Shown here piece after piece: positions 26,634 through 37,900 of a stretch of 64,000 bases of DNA. Under the pieces are notes generated by a model, which made no database searches, was not told the origin of the DNA, and saw nothing but the letters and a program-made list of their open reading frames with translations. The stretch is from Marinobacterium sp. (GTDB lineage: Bacteria > Pseudomonadota > Gammaproteobacteria > Pseudomonadales > Balneatricaceae). Each line of letters opens with the position of its first letter. The first letter of the stretch is position 1. The stretch lies in the NCBI GenBank assembly GCA_030602245.1, contig JAUWAC010000005.1, positions 1 through 64,000 of the forward strand, in the 5' to 3' direction. Made by a program: the position numbers and the translations under genes.

Positions 26634-27989
26634 ATGGGTATTCTTCAGACGCTGATCGCGACCATCGTCACACTGGGGCTGCTGGTGACGATCCACGAGT
26701 GGGGCCACTTCTGGGTGGCCCGCCGCTGTGGCGTCAAGGTGCTGCGCTTCTCCGTCGGCTTCGGTAAGCCGATCTGGATGCGTAAGGGGCGCGATGGCAC
26801 CGAGTATGCCGTCGCCATGATTCCGCTCGGTGGCTATGTGCGCATGCTCGATGAGCGTGAGGGCGAGGTGCCGGCTGCGTTGCGGCATCAGGCGTTCAAC
26901 AACAAGCCGGTGCTGCAGCGAATGGCAATTGTGGCCGCGGGGCCGGTGGTCAACCTGCTGTTTGCTGTGCTGGCGTACTGGTTCCTGTTTGTCTGGGGCG
27001 TCACGGCCGTGGTGCCGGTGATCGGCGATGTGCGTGAGCAGTCGCTGGCTGCGCAGGCGGGCGTGCCGGCGGGGGTCGAGCTGCTGGAAATCGACGGTCA
27101 CAAGGTGCAATCCTGGGATGAGGTCAATCTGCGTCTGGCGGCCCGTGTCGGCGAGAGCGGCATGCTCGAGCTGCTGGCCGGGGAACCGGCGCGCGGTACA
27201 GCGCGGCGCTACGAGATCCGGCTGCAGGACTGGGGTGTCGATCTGGAGCGTGAGAGCCCGATCAGCGCGCTGGGGCTGATTCCCTATCGTCCGCAGCTGC
27301 CGCCGGTCATCGGTGCGCTGTCGGAAGAGGGCGCGGCGCTGCGCGACGGTCTGCGCAGCGGCGATCGGGTGCTGTCGGTGGATGGCGCGCCGATCGATGA
27401 GTGGCTGGAGCTGGTCGAGCACATTCGTGCTGCGCCCGGCCAGCCGTTGGTGCTTGAAGTCGAACGCGATCAGCAGGTGTTCGAAATGACCCTGACGCCG
27501 GCCCGCCGTGTCGACGATCAGGGCCAGGTCTACGGCTTCGTGGGCGCCGGCGTCGAAATGGTCGAGTGGCCGCCGGAAATGCTGCGTGACGTGCGTCACG
27601 GACCGATCGAGTCGCTCTGGATCAGTGTCGAAAAAACCGCGCAGATGATCGGCTTGACGCTTGAATCCATTGGCAAAATGATCGCCGGTGCGATCTCGGT
27701 AAAAAACTTGAGTGGCCCGATAACGATTGCTAAAGTGGCGGGGGCTTCGGCGGCCTCTGGGCTCGAGTCTTTTGTCAGCTTCCTTGCCTACCTGAGTATC
27801 AGTCTCGGTGTTCTCAATCTGTTGCCGATTCCGATGCTTGATGGCGGGCATCTGATGTATCAGCTCGTGGAACTGGTGCGCGGACGACCGGTCAGCGAGA
27901 AGGTGCAGATGATGGGGTTGCGGATCGGCATGGCGATGCTGTTCAGCTTGATGGCGCTGGCCGTCATCAACGACATCGCCCGCCTGTGA
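26634..27989 (+). CDS. rseP: Site-2 protease RseP
   Basis: A 451-residue inner-membrane zinc metalloprotease that cleaves the anti-sigma factor RseA and signal-peptide remnants. The active site HEWGH is at residues 21-25. Two periplasmic PDZ domains follow (about 115-190 and 215-300). The third zinc ligand lies in LLPIPMLDGGH. GGGGAG precedes the ATG. It lies between cdsA and bamA in the envelope-biogenesis run, with dxr absent on its left. Confidence 0.96.
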   Translation: MGILQTLIATIVTLGLLVTIHEWGHFWVARRCGVKVLRFSVGFGKPIWMRKGRDGTEYAVAMIPLGGYVRMLDEREGEVPAALRHQAFNNKPVLQRMAIVAAGPVVNLLFAVLAYWFLFVWGVTAVVPVIGDVREQSLAAQAGVPAGVELLEIDGHKVQSWDEVNLRLAARVGESGMLELLAGEPARGTARRYEIRLQDWGVDLERESPISALGLIPYRPQLPPVIGALSEEGAALRDGLRSGDRVLSVDGAPIDEWLELVEHIRAAPGQPLVLEVERDQQVFEMTLTPARRVDDQGQVYGFVGAGVEMVEWPPEMLRDVRHGPIESLWISVEKTAQMIGLTLESIGKMIAGAISVKNLSGPITIAKVAGASAASGLESFVSFLAYLSISLGVLNLLPIPMLDGGHLMYQLVELVRGRPVSEKVQMMGLRIGMAMLFSLMALAVINDIARL

Positions 27990-28034
27990 TCGCCCCCAAC
28001 CAGAATTCACTATACGGAAATTAAGACCTGCAGC

Positions 28035-30350
28035 ATGAAACGTAAGCTGGGATTGTTACTGGTATCGATGGTATGGGCGGTTCAGGCATACGCAGCTGAA
28101 TTTCCGTTTGTGGTCAGTGATATACGCCTCGAAGGGCTGCAGCGGGTCGAGCCCGGTCTGGTGTTTCGCTACTTCCCCGTCAATGTCGGCGACCGACTGA
28201 CGCAGCAGCGCCTCGGGGAAGCCACCCGTGAGCTGTTCGCCTCCGGTTACTTCGATGATGTGGATATCCTGCGTGAAGACGATCAGCTGATCCTGCGTCT
28301 GCACGAGCGGCCGTCGCTGGCACTGATCCGCATCGAGGGCAACGACGTCATCAAGGAAGAGGATCTGCGCAAGGGGCTGGAGCAGTCCGGGGTGCAGGAG
28401 GGGGATGTGTTCCGCCGCGCGGCGGTCGACCAGATCCGTCTTGACCTGCTGCGGGTCTACGTCAGTCAGGGGCGCTACGGCGCGGCCATCGACACCGAGG
28501 TGGAAGAGCTCTCCGGCAACCGGGTCGCGCTGAACGTCAATATTACCGAGGGGCAGGAAGCGACGATTCAGCATATCAATATTGTCGGTAACAAGGTGTT
28601 CAGCGATGAAGAGCTGAAAGAGCTGTTCTCGCTGAAGCTGCCCAACTTCTGGACGTTCTACACCAAGAGCGATCGCTATTCGCGCGAAAAAATGTCGGGC
28701 GATCTCGAGCGCCTGCGCTCCTATTACATGGACCGCGGTTTTATCAACTTCGAGATCGAGTCGGCGCAGGTCTCGATTACGCCGGACAAGAAACACGTCT
28801 ACATCACCGTCAACGTCAACGAGGGCGAGCGCTACAGTGTGCGCGATGTGTCCGTGGCCGGTGAGCTGGTGGTGCCGCGTGAGGAACTCGAGGCGCTGTT
28901 CCGGCTGGAGCCGGGCGAGATCTTCTCGCGCAAGGCGATGACGCAGACGCAGGACAATCTGGTGCGCCGCCTGGGCGATGAAGGCTTCATGTTTGCCAAC
29001 GTCAGCCCGGTGCCGGAGCTGCATGATGACGGTACCGTGTCGGTGCGCTATTTCGTCGAACCGGGCAAACGCACCTACGTGCGCCGTATCAATATCCGTG
29101 GCAATACGCTGACCGCCGATGCCGTGCTGCGCCGTGAAATGGAGCAGATGGAAGCGGGTATCGCCACCACGGAAGCGATCGAGCGCTCCAAGACCCGGCT
29201 GGAAAAAACCGGCTACTTCAAATCGGTCAACGTCGAAACCCGGCCGGTGCCCGGTACCGACGATCAGGTCGATCTTGAGTACGTGGTGGAAGAGCAGCAG
29301 TCCGGCCAGTTCACCGCCAGTGTCGGCTTCTCCGACAGTGAAGGGATCATCTTCCAGCTTGGTGTTGAACAGGACAACTTCCTTGGTACCGGTCGTCGCG
29401 TGGGCTTCAATCTGTCCAACAGCGATACACTGACCGAGTACAGCTTCAACTACACCAACCCCTATTACACCGTTGACGGTGTCAGCCGCGGCTTCAGTCT
29501 GTATTACCGCGAACGTGATTACGACGAAGACGATGTCAGCTCCTACACCACCAACGAATTCGGTGGCGGCGTCAATTTCGGCTATCCGATCAACGACTAT
29601 CAGCGCCTGAGCTTCGGGTTCGATATCGATTGGACCGAGATCAATACTTATGACGATACCGCGGAGATCATCGAGGCCTTCATCCGCGATGAAGGCGGCG
29701 ACTATCTGACCTATCGCTTCACCGCCGGCTGGAGTGACAACCACCTGAACCGCGGTTTCTTCCCCAGCAAGGGTTACGCACAGGGGGCCAGTCTCGAGAT
29801 CGCGCTGCCGGGCAGTGACCTGACCTACTACCGCGCCAACTACAACGCCAAGTGGTATCACCCGCTGGACGATAACGAAGTCTGGATTGCGAGCCTGCGC
29901 GGTCGCGCCGGCTACGGCGATACGCTGGGCGACAACCGCTATCCGTTCTTCCGCCACTTCTACGCCGGTGGTCTGCGCAGCGTGCGCGGCTACACCAACA
30001 ACTCGCTCGGCCCCACCGACGGTGGCGAGGATCAGGATCCGTTCGGCGGTAACATTCTGCTCACCGGCAGTGCCGAGTTCATCTTCCCGATGCCGTTCGT
30101 CGGCGACAAGAGCGCCTGGCGCTCGCTGGTGTTCATGGATGCAGGTAACGTGTTCTCGACCGACTGTCAGGCGTCGCAGAACAACTGCACCGACAGTCTC
30201 GATCTCGGTGAGCTGCGTTACTCCGTGGGCCTCGGTATCAGCTGGCTGACGCCGGTCGGTCCGCTGTCCGTGGCGCTGGCCATGCCGCTGAACGACGGCG
30301 CCGATGACGACACCGAGGCGTTCCAGTTTGCCCTCGGCCAAACCTTCTAA
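28035..30350 (+). CDS. bamA: Outer membrane protein assembly factor BamA
   Basis: A 771-residue Omp85 protein with a signal peptide cleaved after AYAA (about residue 22). Five POTRA domains span about residues 24-420, and a 16-strand barrel ends in a C-terminal phenylalanine (FALGQTF). The lid-lock motif is present as RSVRGYTNNSLGP. It inserts beta-barrel proteins into the outer membrane. It is followed 9 bases later by skp, its periplasmic chaperone partner. Confidence 0.97.
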   Translation: MKRKLGLLLVSMVWAVQAYAAEFPFVVSDIRLEGLQRVEPGLVFRYFPVNVGDRLTQQRLGEATRELFASGYFDDVDILREDDQLILRLHERPSLALIRIEGNDVIKEEDLRKGLEQSGVQEGDVFRRAAVDQIRLDLLRVYVSQGRYGAAIDTEVEELSGNRVALNVNITEGQEATIQHINIVGNKVFSDEELKELFSLKLPNFWTFYTKSDRYSREKMSGDLERLRSYYMDRGFINFEIESAQVSITPDKKHVYITVNVNEGERYSVRDVSVAGELVVPREELEALFRLEPGEIFSRKAMTQTQDNLVRRLGDEGFMFANVSPVPELHDDGTVSVRYFVEPGKRTYVRRINIRGNTLTADAVLRREMEQMEAGIATTEAIERSKTRLEKTGYFKSVNVETRPVPGTDDQVDLEYVVEEQQSGQFTASVGFSDSEGIIFQLGVEQDNFLGTGRRVGFNLSNSDTLTEYSFNYTNPYYTVDGVSRGFSLYYRERDYDEDDVSSYTTNEFGGGVNFGYPINDYQRLSFGFDIDWTEINTYDDTAEIIEAFIRDEGGDYLTYRFTAGWSDNHLNRGFFPSKGYAQGASLEIALPGSDLTYYRANYNAKWYHPLDDNEVWIASLRGRAGYGDTLGDNRYPFFRHFYAGGLRSVRGYTNNSLGPTDGGEDQDPFGGNILLTGSAEFIFPMPFVGDKSAWRSLVFMDAGNVFSTDCQASQNNCTDSLDLGELRYSVGLGISWLTPVGPLSVALAMPLNDGADDDTEAFQFALGQTF

Positions 30351-30359
30351 GGAGTCTGC

Positions 30360-30863
30360 ATGAAACGACTGATGACCCTCTTTGCCGCCGCCACATTGCT
30401 GCTGACCGCTCAGGTACAGGCAGCCAGCGGGCGGCTGGCGGTACTCGACGTGCAGCAGGCCCTGCTCAGCTCTGATGCCGCTGCCAGCTTCCGTCAGGAG
30501 TTGCAGCAGGAGTTTGCGGACGAACAGCAGCAGCTGGTCGATCTTGAAAAGCAGGCCCGCGCACTGCGGGAAAAGATGCAGAAGAATGCCGGGCTGAGCT
30601 CCGAAGAGGAGATGCAGCAGCTGCGGATGCAGTTCCAGAAAGCGTTCGGCGAATTTCAGCGCCGCGGTCAGGAGCTGCAGCAGCAGCGCGCGCAGCGTGA
30701 ACAGGCCTTCCTGAACGAGATGCGTCCGCGCCTGGATGAGATCATCCGTAACCTGATCAAACAGCAGGAAATCGACCTGGTGCTGAACAAGCAGGCGGCG
30801 ATCTATGCCAATCCGGAGCTTGATATCACCGGCCGTGTGGTCGAACTTCTGAACCAGCAGTAA
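30360..30863 (+). CDS. skp: Periplasmic chaperone Skp/OmpH
   Basis: A 167-residue periplasmic chaperone for unfolded outer-membrane proteins. A signal peptide is followed by the small association domain (SGRLAVLDVQQALLSSDAA), then long glutamine-rich helical arms from about residue 50 to 125, and a return to the core (DLVLNKQAAIYANPELDIT). GGAG precedes the ATG. It is placed between bamA and lpxD as usual. Confidence 0.94.
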   Translation: MKRLMTLFAAATLLLTAQVQAASGRLAVLDVQQALLSSDAAASFRQELQQEFADEQQQLVDLEKQARALREKMQKNAGLSSEEEMQQLRMQFQKAFGEFQRRGQELQQQRAQREQAFLNEMRPRLDEIIRNLIKQQEIDLVLNKQAAIYANPELDITGRVVELLNQQ

Positions 30864-30867
30864 ACGG

Positions 30868-31935
30868 ATGACAGAAACCAAGGGTCACGTATTGTCGTCG
30901 CTGGCTGCCCGTGTGGGTGGCCGGGTCTCAGGCGACCCCACGGTGGTGATCCACTCGTTGGCAACACTGCAGACAGCTGGCTCCGGTCAGCTGTCATTTT
31001 TTGCGAACAGCCGTTATCTGGCGCAGCTCAAAAGCAGCCGCGCCGAGGCGGTGCTGGTGAATGAGGCCCACCTCGCCGATGTGCCGGGGCACGCCATTGT
31101 CGTGGCTGATCCCTATCTCGCCTTTGCGCGGCTCAGTGCTCTGTTCGACTGGCGTGAGCCGGTCGTGCCCGGTATCGCCGCCGGCGCAACGGTGGCGCCA
31201 ACGGCGCAGATTGATCCGAGTGCCCGTGTCGAAGCCGGAGCCGTCATCGGCGAGGATGTACGGATCGGTGCGCAGGTCTGTATCGGCGCCAACGTCGTGG
31301 TCGGTGCGCGCTGCGAGATCGGCGAAGGCTGTCGCCTTGAAGCGAATGTGACACTGTACCCGGATGTGACGCTCGGCAAACGCGTGCTGGTGCACAGCGG
31401 TGCCGTGCTGGGTGCGGATGGTTTCGGGTTTGCCCACGATGGCGGCAGCGGTGAGTGGGTGAAAATCTGCCAGCTCGGTGGGGTCGTCATCGAGGATGAT
31501 GTCGAGATCGGTGCCGGTACCACCGTCGATCGTGGTGCGCTGGAGCCGACCCGCATCGAGCGGGGCGTCAAACTCGATAATCAGATTCAGGTGGCCCATA
31601 ACGTGCGCATCGGCGCACACAGTGCAATTGCAGGCTGTACCGCCATTGCCGGAAGCACTAAAATTGGCCGCCATTGCACGATCGCCGGCATGAGCGGTAT
31701 CACCGGGCATCTCGAGATCGCCGATGGTACCCATATTACGGCCATGTCACTTGTCAGCCGTTCCATTTCCCGCCCCGGAGCCTACTCCTCCGGCACCGGG
31801 CTCGAACCTCACCAGCAGTGGAAGCGCAATGTCGTGCGTTTCCGGCAGCTGGATGAGCTGGCCCGGCGCGTGCGCAAACTCGAACAGACACTCGAGCATA
31901 TCTCTACTGAAGGTCAAGATGATGATGGATGTTAA
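30868..31935 (+). CDS. lpxD: UDP-3-O-acylglucosamine N-acyltransferase
   Basis: A 355-residue enzyme adding the second primary acyl chain in lipid A synthesis. An N-terminal uridine-binding domain ([20 protein letters not shown]) precedes a left-handed parallel beta-helix of hexapeptide repeats. The catalytic His is in [12 protein letters not shown], and a C-terminal helix follows. The 3' end overlaps fabZ by 17 bases. It acts in the cytoplasm with LpxA and LpxB encoded just downstream. Confidence 0.96.
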   Translation: MTETKGHVLSSLAARVGGRVSGDPTVVIHSLATLQTAGSGQLSFFANSRYLAQLKSSRAEAVLVNEAHLADVPGHAIVVADPYLAFARLSALFDWREPVVPGIAAGATVAPTAQIDPSARVEAGAVIGEDVRIGAQVCIGANVVVGARCEIGEGCRLEANVTLYPDVTLGKRVLVHSGAVLGADGFGFAHDGGSGEWVKICQLGGVVIEDDVEIGAGTTVDRGALEPTRIERGVKLDNQIQVAHNVRIGAHSAIAGCTAIAGSTKIGRHCTIAGMSGITGHLEIADGTHITAMSLVSRSISRPGAYSSGTGLEPHQQWKRNVVRFRQLDELARRVRKLEQTLEHISTEGQDDDGC

Positions 31936-32359
31936 GGAAATCCGGGAATATCTGCCCCACCGCTACCCGTTTCTGCTGGTGGATCGGGTGGTGGAACTGA
32001 ACCCGGGCGAGTCGATCGTGGCGTACAAGAACGTCACCGTGAACGAACCCTTCTTCAACGGCCACTTTCCTGAGCATCCTGTCATGCCCGGCGTGCTGAT
32101 CGTCGAAGCGATGGCGCAGGCCGCCGGTATCCTCGGTTTTAAAACCATGGACAAGCGCCCCCAGGACGGCTCGATCTACTATTTTGTAGGAGCGGACAAT
32201 CTGCGCTTCAAGCGTCCGGTGGTACCGGGCGACAAGCTGCAGCTGGAAGCCAAGGTCATCTCCGAGCGTCGCGGCATCTGGAAGTTCGATGTCCGTGCCA
32301 GTGTTGACGGCGATACGGTCAGTTCAGCAACCATTCTCTGTGCAGACAGGAAGGTGTAA
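31919..32359 (+). CDS. fabZ: 3-hydroxyacyl-ACP dehydratase FabZ
   Basis: A 146-residue hotdog-fold dehydratase of fatty-acid elongation. Catalytic His49 is in [12 protein letters not shown] and Glu63 in VEAMAQAAG. Three consecutive ATG codons (31919, 31922, 31925) lie 5-11 bases after GAAGG. The middle one has the best spacing and matches the MMD start seen in pseudomonads, so the true start may be 3 bases later than given. It overlaps lpxD and is directly followed by lpxA, balancing 3-hydroxyacyl-ACP between phospholipid and lipid A. Confidence 0.96.
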   Translation: MMMDVKEIREYLPHRYPFLLVDRVVELNPGESIVAYKNVTVNEPFFNGHFPEHPVMPGVLIVEAMAQAAGILGFKTMDKRPQDGSIYYFVGADNLRFKRPVVPGDKLQLEAKVISERRGIWKFDVRASVDGDTVSSATILCADRKV

Positions 32360-33130
32360 GTGATACATCCACAGGCGATCGTCGAGCCCGGTGCGAAGCT
32401 GGCTGACGATGTCGAAATTGGTCCCTGGAGTTATATCGGTGCCGACGTGGAGATCGGTGCCGGCACCCGCATTGGCCCGCATGTCGTAATCAAGGGGCCG
32501 ACCCGTATCGGTGCCGGTAACCGGATTTTCCAGTTTGCGAGCGTCGGTGAAGAGTGTCAGGACAAGAAATACCGTGGCGAACCCACGGAACTGGTGATCG
32601 GTGATCGTAATGTCATCCGTGAGGGCTGCACGATCCACCGCGGCACCGTGCAGGATGCCGGCATCACCCGGATCGGCAGCGACAACCTGCTGATGGCCTA
32701 CGTCCATGTCGCTCACGACTGCATCGTCGGCGATCACTGTATTCTGGCCAACAGCACGGCACTGGCGGGTCACGTCAAGCTGGGTGATTACGCGATACTC
32801 GGTGGTTTCACGGCGGTTCATCAGTTCTGTCAGATCGGGCCCCACGTCATGTGCGGTGCCGGTACCGTGGTGCTGAAGGATATCCCGGCCTATGTCATGG
32901 CGAACGGCAATACCGCAGAGCCGCACGGCATCAATGTCGAGGGTTTGAAGCGCCGCGGTTTCGCGCCTGAAACCCTGCGTACGCTGCGCCAGGCCTACAA
33001 GATCATCTATCGGCAGAACCTCACGGTGGCCGAGGCGCTGGTGCAGCTGCAACAGCTGGCGCAGCGCGAGCCGGCCGTGCTGCCGTTGATCGACTCGCTG
33101 AGCGGTTCCACCCGCGGCATTATCCGCTGA
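32360..33130 (+). CDS. lpxA: UDP-N-acetylglucosamine acyltransferase
   Basis: First enzyme of lipid A synthesis, 256 residues, a beta-helix of hexapeptide repeats. The active-site segment [15 protein letters not shown] has the catalytic His, and a helical C-terminus carries [13 protein letters not shown] 32360 immediately follows the fabZ stop and is preceded by AGGAAGG, making GTG the start. The first residues [14 protein letters not shown] match the family. Confidence 0.96.
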   Translation: MIHPQAIVEPGAKLADDVEIGPWSYIGADVEIGAGTRIGPHVVIKGPTRIGAGNRIFQFASVGEECQDKKYRGEPTELVIGDRNVIREGCTIHRGTVQDAGITRIGSDNLLMAYVHVAHDCIVGDHCILANSTALAGHVKLGDYAILGGFTAVHQFCQIGPHVMCGAGTVVLKDIPAYVMANGNTAEPHGINVEGLKRRGFAPETLRTLRQAYKIIYRQNLTVAEALVQLQQLAQREPAVLPLIDSLSGSTRGIIR

Positions 33131-33137
33131 GGCCGGC

Positions 33138-34292
33138 ATGCAGAAACTGCGTGTCGCCATACTCGCTGGCGAAGCATCCGGGGATATCCTCGGGGCCGGT
33201 TTGCTCAAGGCGCTGCGCGCGCGGGTCGATCAGCTCGATATCGTCGGTGTCGGTGGCGAACTGATGCAGGCGCAGGGACTCGAGAGCCGTTTCCCGATGG
33301 AGCGGCTCTCGGTGATGGGACTGGTCGAGGTACTGGGCCGGCTGCCGGAGCTGCTGAAGCGGCGCCGTCGCCTCGCCGATGAGCTGATCGCCTCACCGCC
33401 GGATGTCTTTGTCGGTATCGATGCCCCTGACTTCAATATCGGCCTTGAAGGGCGGCTGCGCCGCGCCGGTATCCCCACTGTGCACTATGTCAGTCCGTCC
33501 GTCTGGGCCTGGCGTCGCAAGCGCATCTTCAAGATCAGAAAAACCACCGACCTGATGCTGACGCTGCTGCCGTTTGAGGCGCGCTTCTATGAGGAGCACG
33601 GCGTACCGGTGCGGTTTGTCGGTCACCCGCTGGCAAACGAGATTCCGCTGGAATCTGATCCGGCCGCGGCGCGCGCAGAACTGGGTCTGCCGCGCGACGG
33701 CGCGCTGGTGGCCCTGTTGCCCGGCAGTCGCGGCGGTGAAGTCGAACAGCTGGCGCGGCCGTTTCTGGATACGGCGCGCTGGCTCGCGCAGCAGCGGCCG
33801 GGCGTGCGATTCGTCCTGCCGGCGGCGAATGCGCGCCGTGAACAGCAGCTGTCGACGCTGATCGATGCCGAGTATGGCGATCTTGAGCTGACGCTGGTCA
33901 GTGGTCGTTCACGCACGGTCATGGCCGCGGCCGATGCGATTCTGATCGCGTCGGGGACGGCGACGCTGGAAGCGATGCTGCTGAAAAAGCCGATGGTGGT
34001 GGCCTACCGCATGGCACCGCTGACCTATCGTATCCTCTCGCGGTTGATCAAAAGTCGATACATTTCGTTGCCGAACCTGCTGGCGGATCGGGAGATGGTG
34101 CCGGAGGTGCTGCAGGATGATGTCCGGGTCGACGTGCTCGGGCCGCTGTTGTTAAAGGCGCTGGACGATGATGCGCAACGTCGGGTGTTGGCGGAAACCT
34201 TTGCCGATATCCACCAGCAGCTGCGTCAGGATGCGGACGCGCAAGCGGCCGATGCGGTGCTTGCGCTGGTCGAGTCGAGGCGCACGCGCTGA
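33138..34292 (+). CDS. lpxB: Lipid A disaccharide synthase
   Basis: A 384-residue GT19 glycosyltransferase that joins UDP-2,3-diacylglucosamine and lipid X. Family segments are [16 protein letters not shown] at the start, [17 protein letters not shown] in the middle, [13 protein letters not shown] and [18 protein letters not shown]. Its TGA overlaps the rnhB start (TGATG). It is a peripheral inner-membrane enzyme. Confidence 0.96.
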   Translation: MQKLRVAILAGEASGDILGAGLLKALRARVDQLDIVGVGGELMQAQGLESRFPMERLSVMGLVEVLGRLPELLKRRRRLADELIASPPDVFVGIDAPDFNIGLEGRLRRAGIPTVHYVSPSVWAWRRKRIFKIRKTTDLMLTLLPFEARFYEEHGVPVRFVGHPLANEIPLESDPAAARAELGLPRDGALVALLPGSRGGEVEQLARPFLDTARWLAQQRPGVRFVLPAANARREQQLSTLIDAEYGDLELTLVSGRSRTVMAAADAILIASGTATLEAMLLKKPMVVAYRMAPLTYRILSRLIKSRYISLPNLLADREMVPEVLQDDVRVDVLGPLLLKALDDDAQRRVLAETFADIHQQLRQDADAQAADAVLALVESRRTR

Positions 34293-34909
34293 TGGAAACG
34301 CTGGGGTTTGATTTCGTCCCCGCCGGGCGTGTGGCCGGGGTCGATGAGGTGGGTCGTGGGCCGCTGGTCGGTAACGTGGTGGCGGCTGCGGTGATTCTGG
34401 ATCCGGCACGGCCGATTACCGGGCTGGCCGATTCAAAGAAACTGAGCGAGAAAAAGCGCGCTCAGCTCTATGACGAGATCCGCGAGCGTGCGCTGGCCTG
34501 GGCGGTCGCCAGTGCCAGCCCGGCCGAAATCGATCAGCTGAATATCCTGCATGCGAGCATGCTGGCGATGCAGCGCGCCGTTCTGGCGCTGGACCCGGCG
34601 CCCGATTACGCCCTGATCGACGGCAACCGCTGTCCGTCGTTGCCGTGCCCGGCGGAGCCGGTGGTCAAGGGCGATGCACGGGTTGCCGCGATCAGCGCCG
34701 CCTCGATTCTGGCCAAGGTGCACCGTGACCGGGAGATGCAGGCACTGCATGAGCGCCATCCGGAGTACGGGTTCGACAGCCACAAAGGGTATCCGACCAA
34801 GGCGCATCTGGCGGCGCTGGCGCAACACGGCCCGCTGCCGGAATACCGGCGCAGTTTCGCCCCGGTGCGGCGGGTACTCGAGGCCGGCAATACAGTGAAC
34901 GCGGAGTAA
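34292..34909 (+). CDS. rnhB: Ribonuclease HII
   Basis: A 205-residue RNase HII that removes ribonucleotides from DNA. The DEDD metal centre starts with Asp18-Glu19 in [19 protein letters not shown] and [20 protein letters not shown] complete the core. The ATG overlaps the lpxB stop. It is followed three bases later by dnaE, the usual order. Confidence 0.95.
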   Translation: METLGFDFVPAGRVAGVDEVGRGPLVGNVVAAAVILDPARPITGLADSKKLSEKKRAQLYDEIRERALAWAVASASPAEIDQLNILHASMLAMQRAVLALDPAPDYALIDGNRCPSLPCPAEPVVKGDARVAAISAASILAKVHRDREMQALHERHPEYGFDSHKGYPTKAHLAALAQHGPLPEYRRSFAPVRRVLEAGNTVNAE

Positions 34910-34912
34910 ACG

Positions 34913-37900
34913 ATGTCTGCAGCCAACTTTGTCCACCTGCGGGTGCATACCGAATATTCCCTGTTCGATGGTCTTGTTCGGATCAAGGAGCTGGTCAAGG
35001 CGGCGGCCGAGAACGGTATGCCCGCGGTGGGTGTGACCGATCAGACTAACCTGTTTGCGCTGGTCAAATTCTACAAGGCGGCGCTTGGCGCCGGTGTCAA
35101 ACCGGTCTGTGGCGTCGATCTCTGGGTACAAAATGAGTTGGATCCGGAGGGTGAGCCGTTCCGCCTGACTCTGCTCGTACGCAACGGTCAGGGCTATCGC
35201 AATCTGATGGAGCTGGTCTCGCGTGCCTACTCGGAGGGGCAGGGGATCGACCCGGAGCGGGCGCTGGTCAAGCGTGACTGGATCAAGGAGAAGGCCGAGG
35301 GCCTGATCGCGCTGTCCGGCGCGCGTCTGGGCGAGGTCGGTCGTGCGCTGCTGGCCGAAAGCGGTCAGGCGCGGGCGATTCTCGACGAGTGGATGGCGGT
35401 GTTCCCGGGCAGCTTCTATCTGGAGATCCAGCGCACCGGGCGCAGCGGGGACGAAAGTCTTGTGCACGCCAGCGTGGCACTGTCCCGCGAATCGGGCTGC
35501 CCGCTGGTGGCGACCAACGAGGTCATGTTCATCAAGGCGGACGACTTCGAGGCGCATGAGGCGCGTGTCTGCATCAACATGAGCCGCACCCTCGACGATC
35601 CGACCCGTCCGCGCAACTACTCCGATCAACAGTACTTCCGCAATGCCGCGGAGATGGGCGAGCTGTTTGCCGACATCCCCAGCGCACTGGCCAACTCGGT
35701 GGAGATCGCCCGTCGCTGTAACATCGAGATTGAACTCGGTACCTATTACCTGCCGCGCTTCCCGATCCCGGAAGGGATCCTGATGGATGACTATTTCCGC
35801 TACGTGTCCCGTCAGGGGCTGAACGAGCGGCTCGAGTTTCTGTACGACAGCAGTGCGCCGGACTTCGCCGAGATTCGCAAGCCCTATGACGAGCGCCTGG
35901 ACTTCGAGCTCGACATCATCATTCAGATGGGCTTCCCGGGCTACTTCCTGATCGTGATGGACTTCATCAAGTGGGCGAAGGAGAACGGTATCCCGGTGGG
36001 GCCGGGGCGTGGTTCCGGTGCCGGCTCGCTGGTCGCCTACGCGCTGAAGATCACCGATCTGGACCCGCTCGAATATGACCTGCTGTTCGAACGCTTCCTG
36101 AACCCGGAGCGTGTCTCCATGCCGGACTTCGATATCGACTTCTGCATGGATAACCGGGATCAGGTGATCGACTACGTGGCGCAGAAATACGGCCGCGATG
36201 CGGTGTCGCAGATCATCACCTACGGCACCATGGCGGCGAAGGCGGTGGTGCGTGACGTGGCGCGTGTGCAGGGTAAACCGTTCGGTCTGGCCGATCGTCT
36301 CTCCAAACTGATTCCGTTCGAGGTCGGCATGACGCTGGCCAAGGCCTGGGAGCAGGAGGAACAACTGCGTGAATTCGTTGAAAGCAGCGAAGAGGCGCAG
36401 GAGATCATGGAGATGGCGTACAAGCTTGAAGGCGTGACCCGTAACGTCGGCAAGCACGCCGGCGGTGTCGTGATTGCACCGACCAAGCTGACCGACTTCG
36501 CGGCGACCTACTGCGACGAGGAGGGCCACGGCCTCGTTACCCAGTTCGACAAGAACGATGTCGAAGAAGCGGGGCTGGTGAAGTTCGACTTCCTCGGGCT
36601 GCGTACGCTGACCATCATCGACTGGGCGCTGGATACGATCAACCGGCTGCGGCGTCGCAACGGCGAGGATGAGCTGCAGATCGAGGCGATCGATCTCGAG
36701 GATCCCGACACCTTCAAGCTGTTGCAAAGCGCCCAGACCACGGCGGTGTTCCAGCTTGAATCCAGCGGCATGAAGGATCTGATCCGCCGTCTGCAGCCGT
36801 CCCGTTTCGAGGATATCGTCGCACTGGTGGCCCTGTTCCGCCCGGGGCCGCTGCAGTCGGGTATGGTGGACGACTTCATCAACCGCAAGCATGGCCGTGC
36901 GCCGCTGGCGTGGCCGCACCCGGACTATCAGCTCGATTCTCTGCAGCCGGTGCTGGAGCCGACCTACGGCATCATCCTGTATCAGGAGCAGGTGATGCAG
37001 ATCGCGCAGGTGATGGCCGGCTATACCCTCGGCGGTGCCGATATGCTGCGCCGTGCCATGGGCAAGAAAAAACCGGAAGAGATGGCGAAGCAGCGCGCGA
37101 TCTTCCTCGAAGGCTGCGCCAACAATGGCATCGATAAGGATCTGGCCGGCAATATCTTCGATCTGGTGGAGAAGTTTGCGGGCTACGGCTTCAACAAGTC
37201 GCACTCGGCGGCCTATGCGCTGGTGTCTTACCAGACCGCCTGGCTCAAGGCGCATTACCCGGCACCGTTCATGGCGGCGGTCATGTCCTCGGATATGCAG
37301 AACACCGACAAGGTGGTGATCTTCATCGAGGAGTGTCGCCAGATGGGGCTGACCGTCTGTCTGCCCAACGTCAACACCGGCGAGTACATGTTCACCGTCA
37401 ACGATGCCAATGAGGTCGTCTACGGGCTGGGGGCGATCAAGGGTGTTGGTGAGGGGCCGGTCGAGGCGATCGTGCAGGCACGGCGCGAGGGCGGGCCATT
37501 CACCGACCTGTTCGACTTCTGTAAACGCGTCGGCACCAAACGGCTGAACAAGCGTGTGCTCGAAGCATTGGTACGCTGCGGCGCACTCGACAGTCTGGGG
37601 GCTCACCGTGCCGTGCTCTGGGAAGCGATTCCAGCTGCCCTGAAGGCCGCCGATCAGGAGGCGCAGAATCAGGATGCGGGCATGTTCGATCTGTTCGGCG
37701 AGATGGAAGCGCTGGAGCCGAGCGATCCGTACGAAAACTACCGCAATGCCCGCGAATGGAGCGACAAAGAACGCCTGCAGGGGGAGAAGGAGACCCTCGG
37801 TCTCTATGTGACCGGGCATCCGATCGACGAGTATGAAGCCGAGCTGCGCCACTTTGTGCGCAAGAAACTGGTGGAAGTGCAGCCGGCGCGGGGACAGTCA

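Noticed and set aside
28056-30881. A 941-codon open frame antisense to bamA and skp
   Set aside because: Same codon-bias shadow; no ribosome-binding site and no recognisable domain.
34433-37852. A 1139-codon open frame antisense to dnaE
   Set aside because: Long antisense frames are expected in GC-rich genes with biased third positions. The product has no family features and dnaE is unmistakable.
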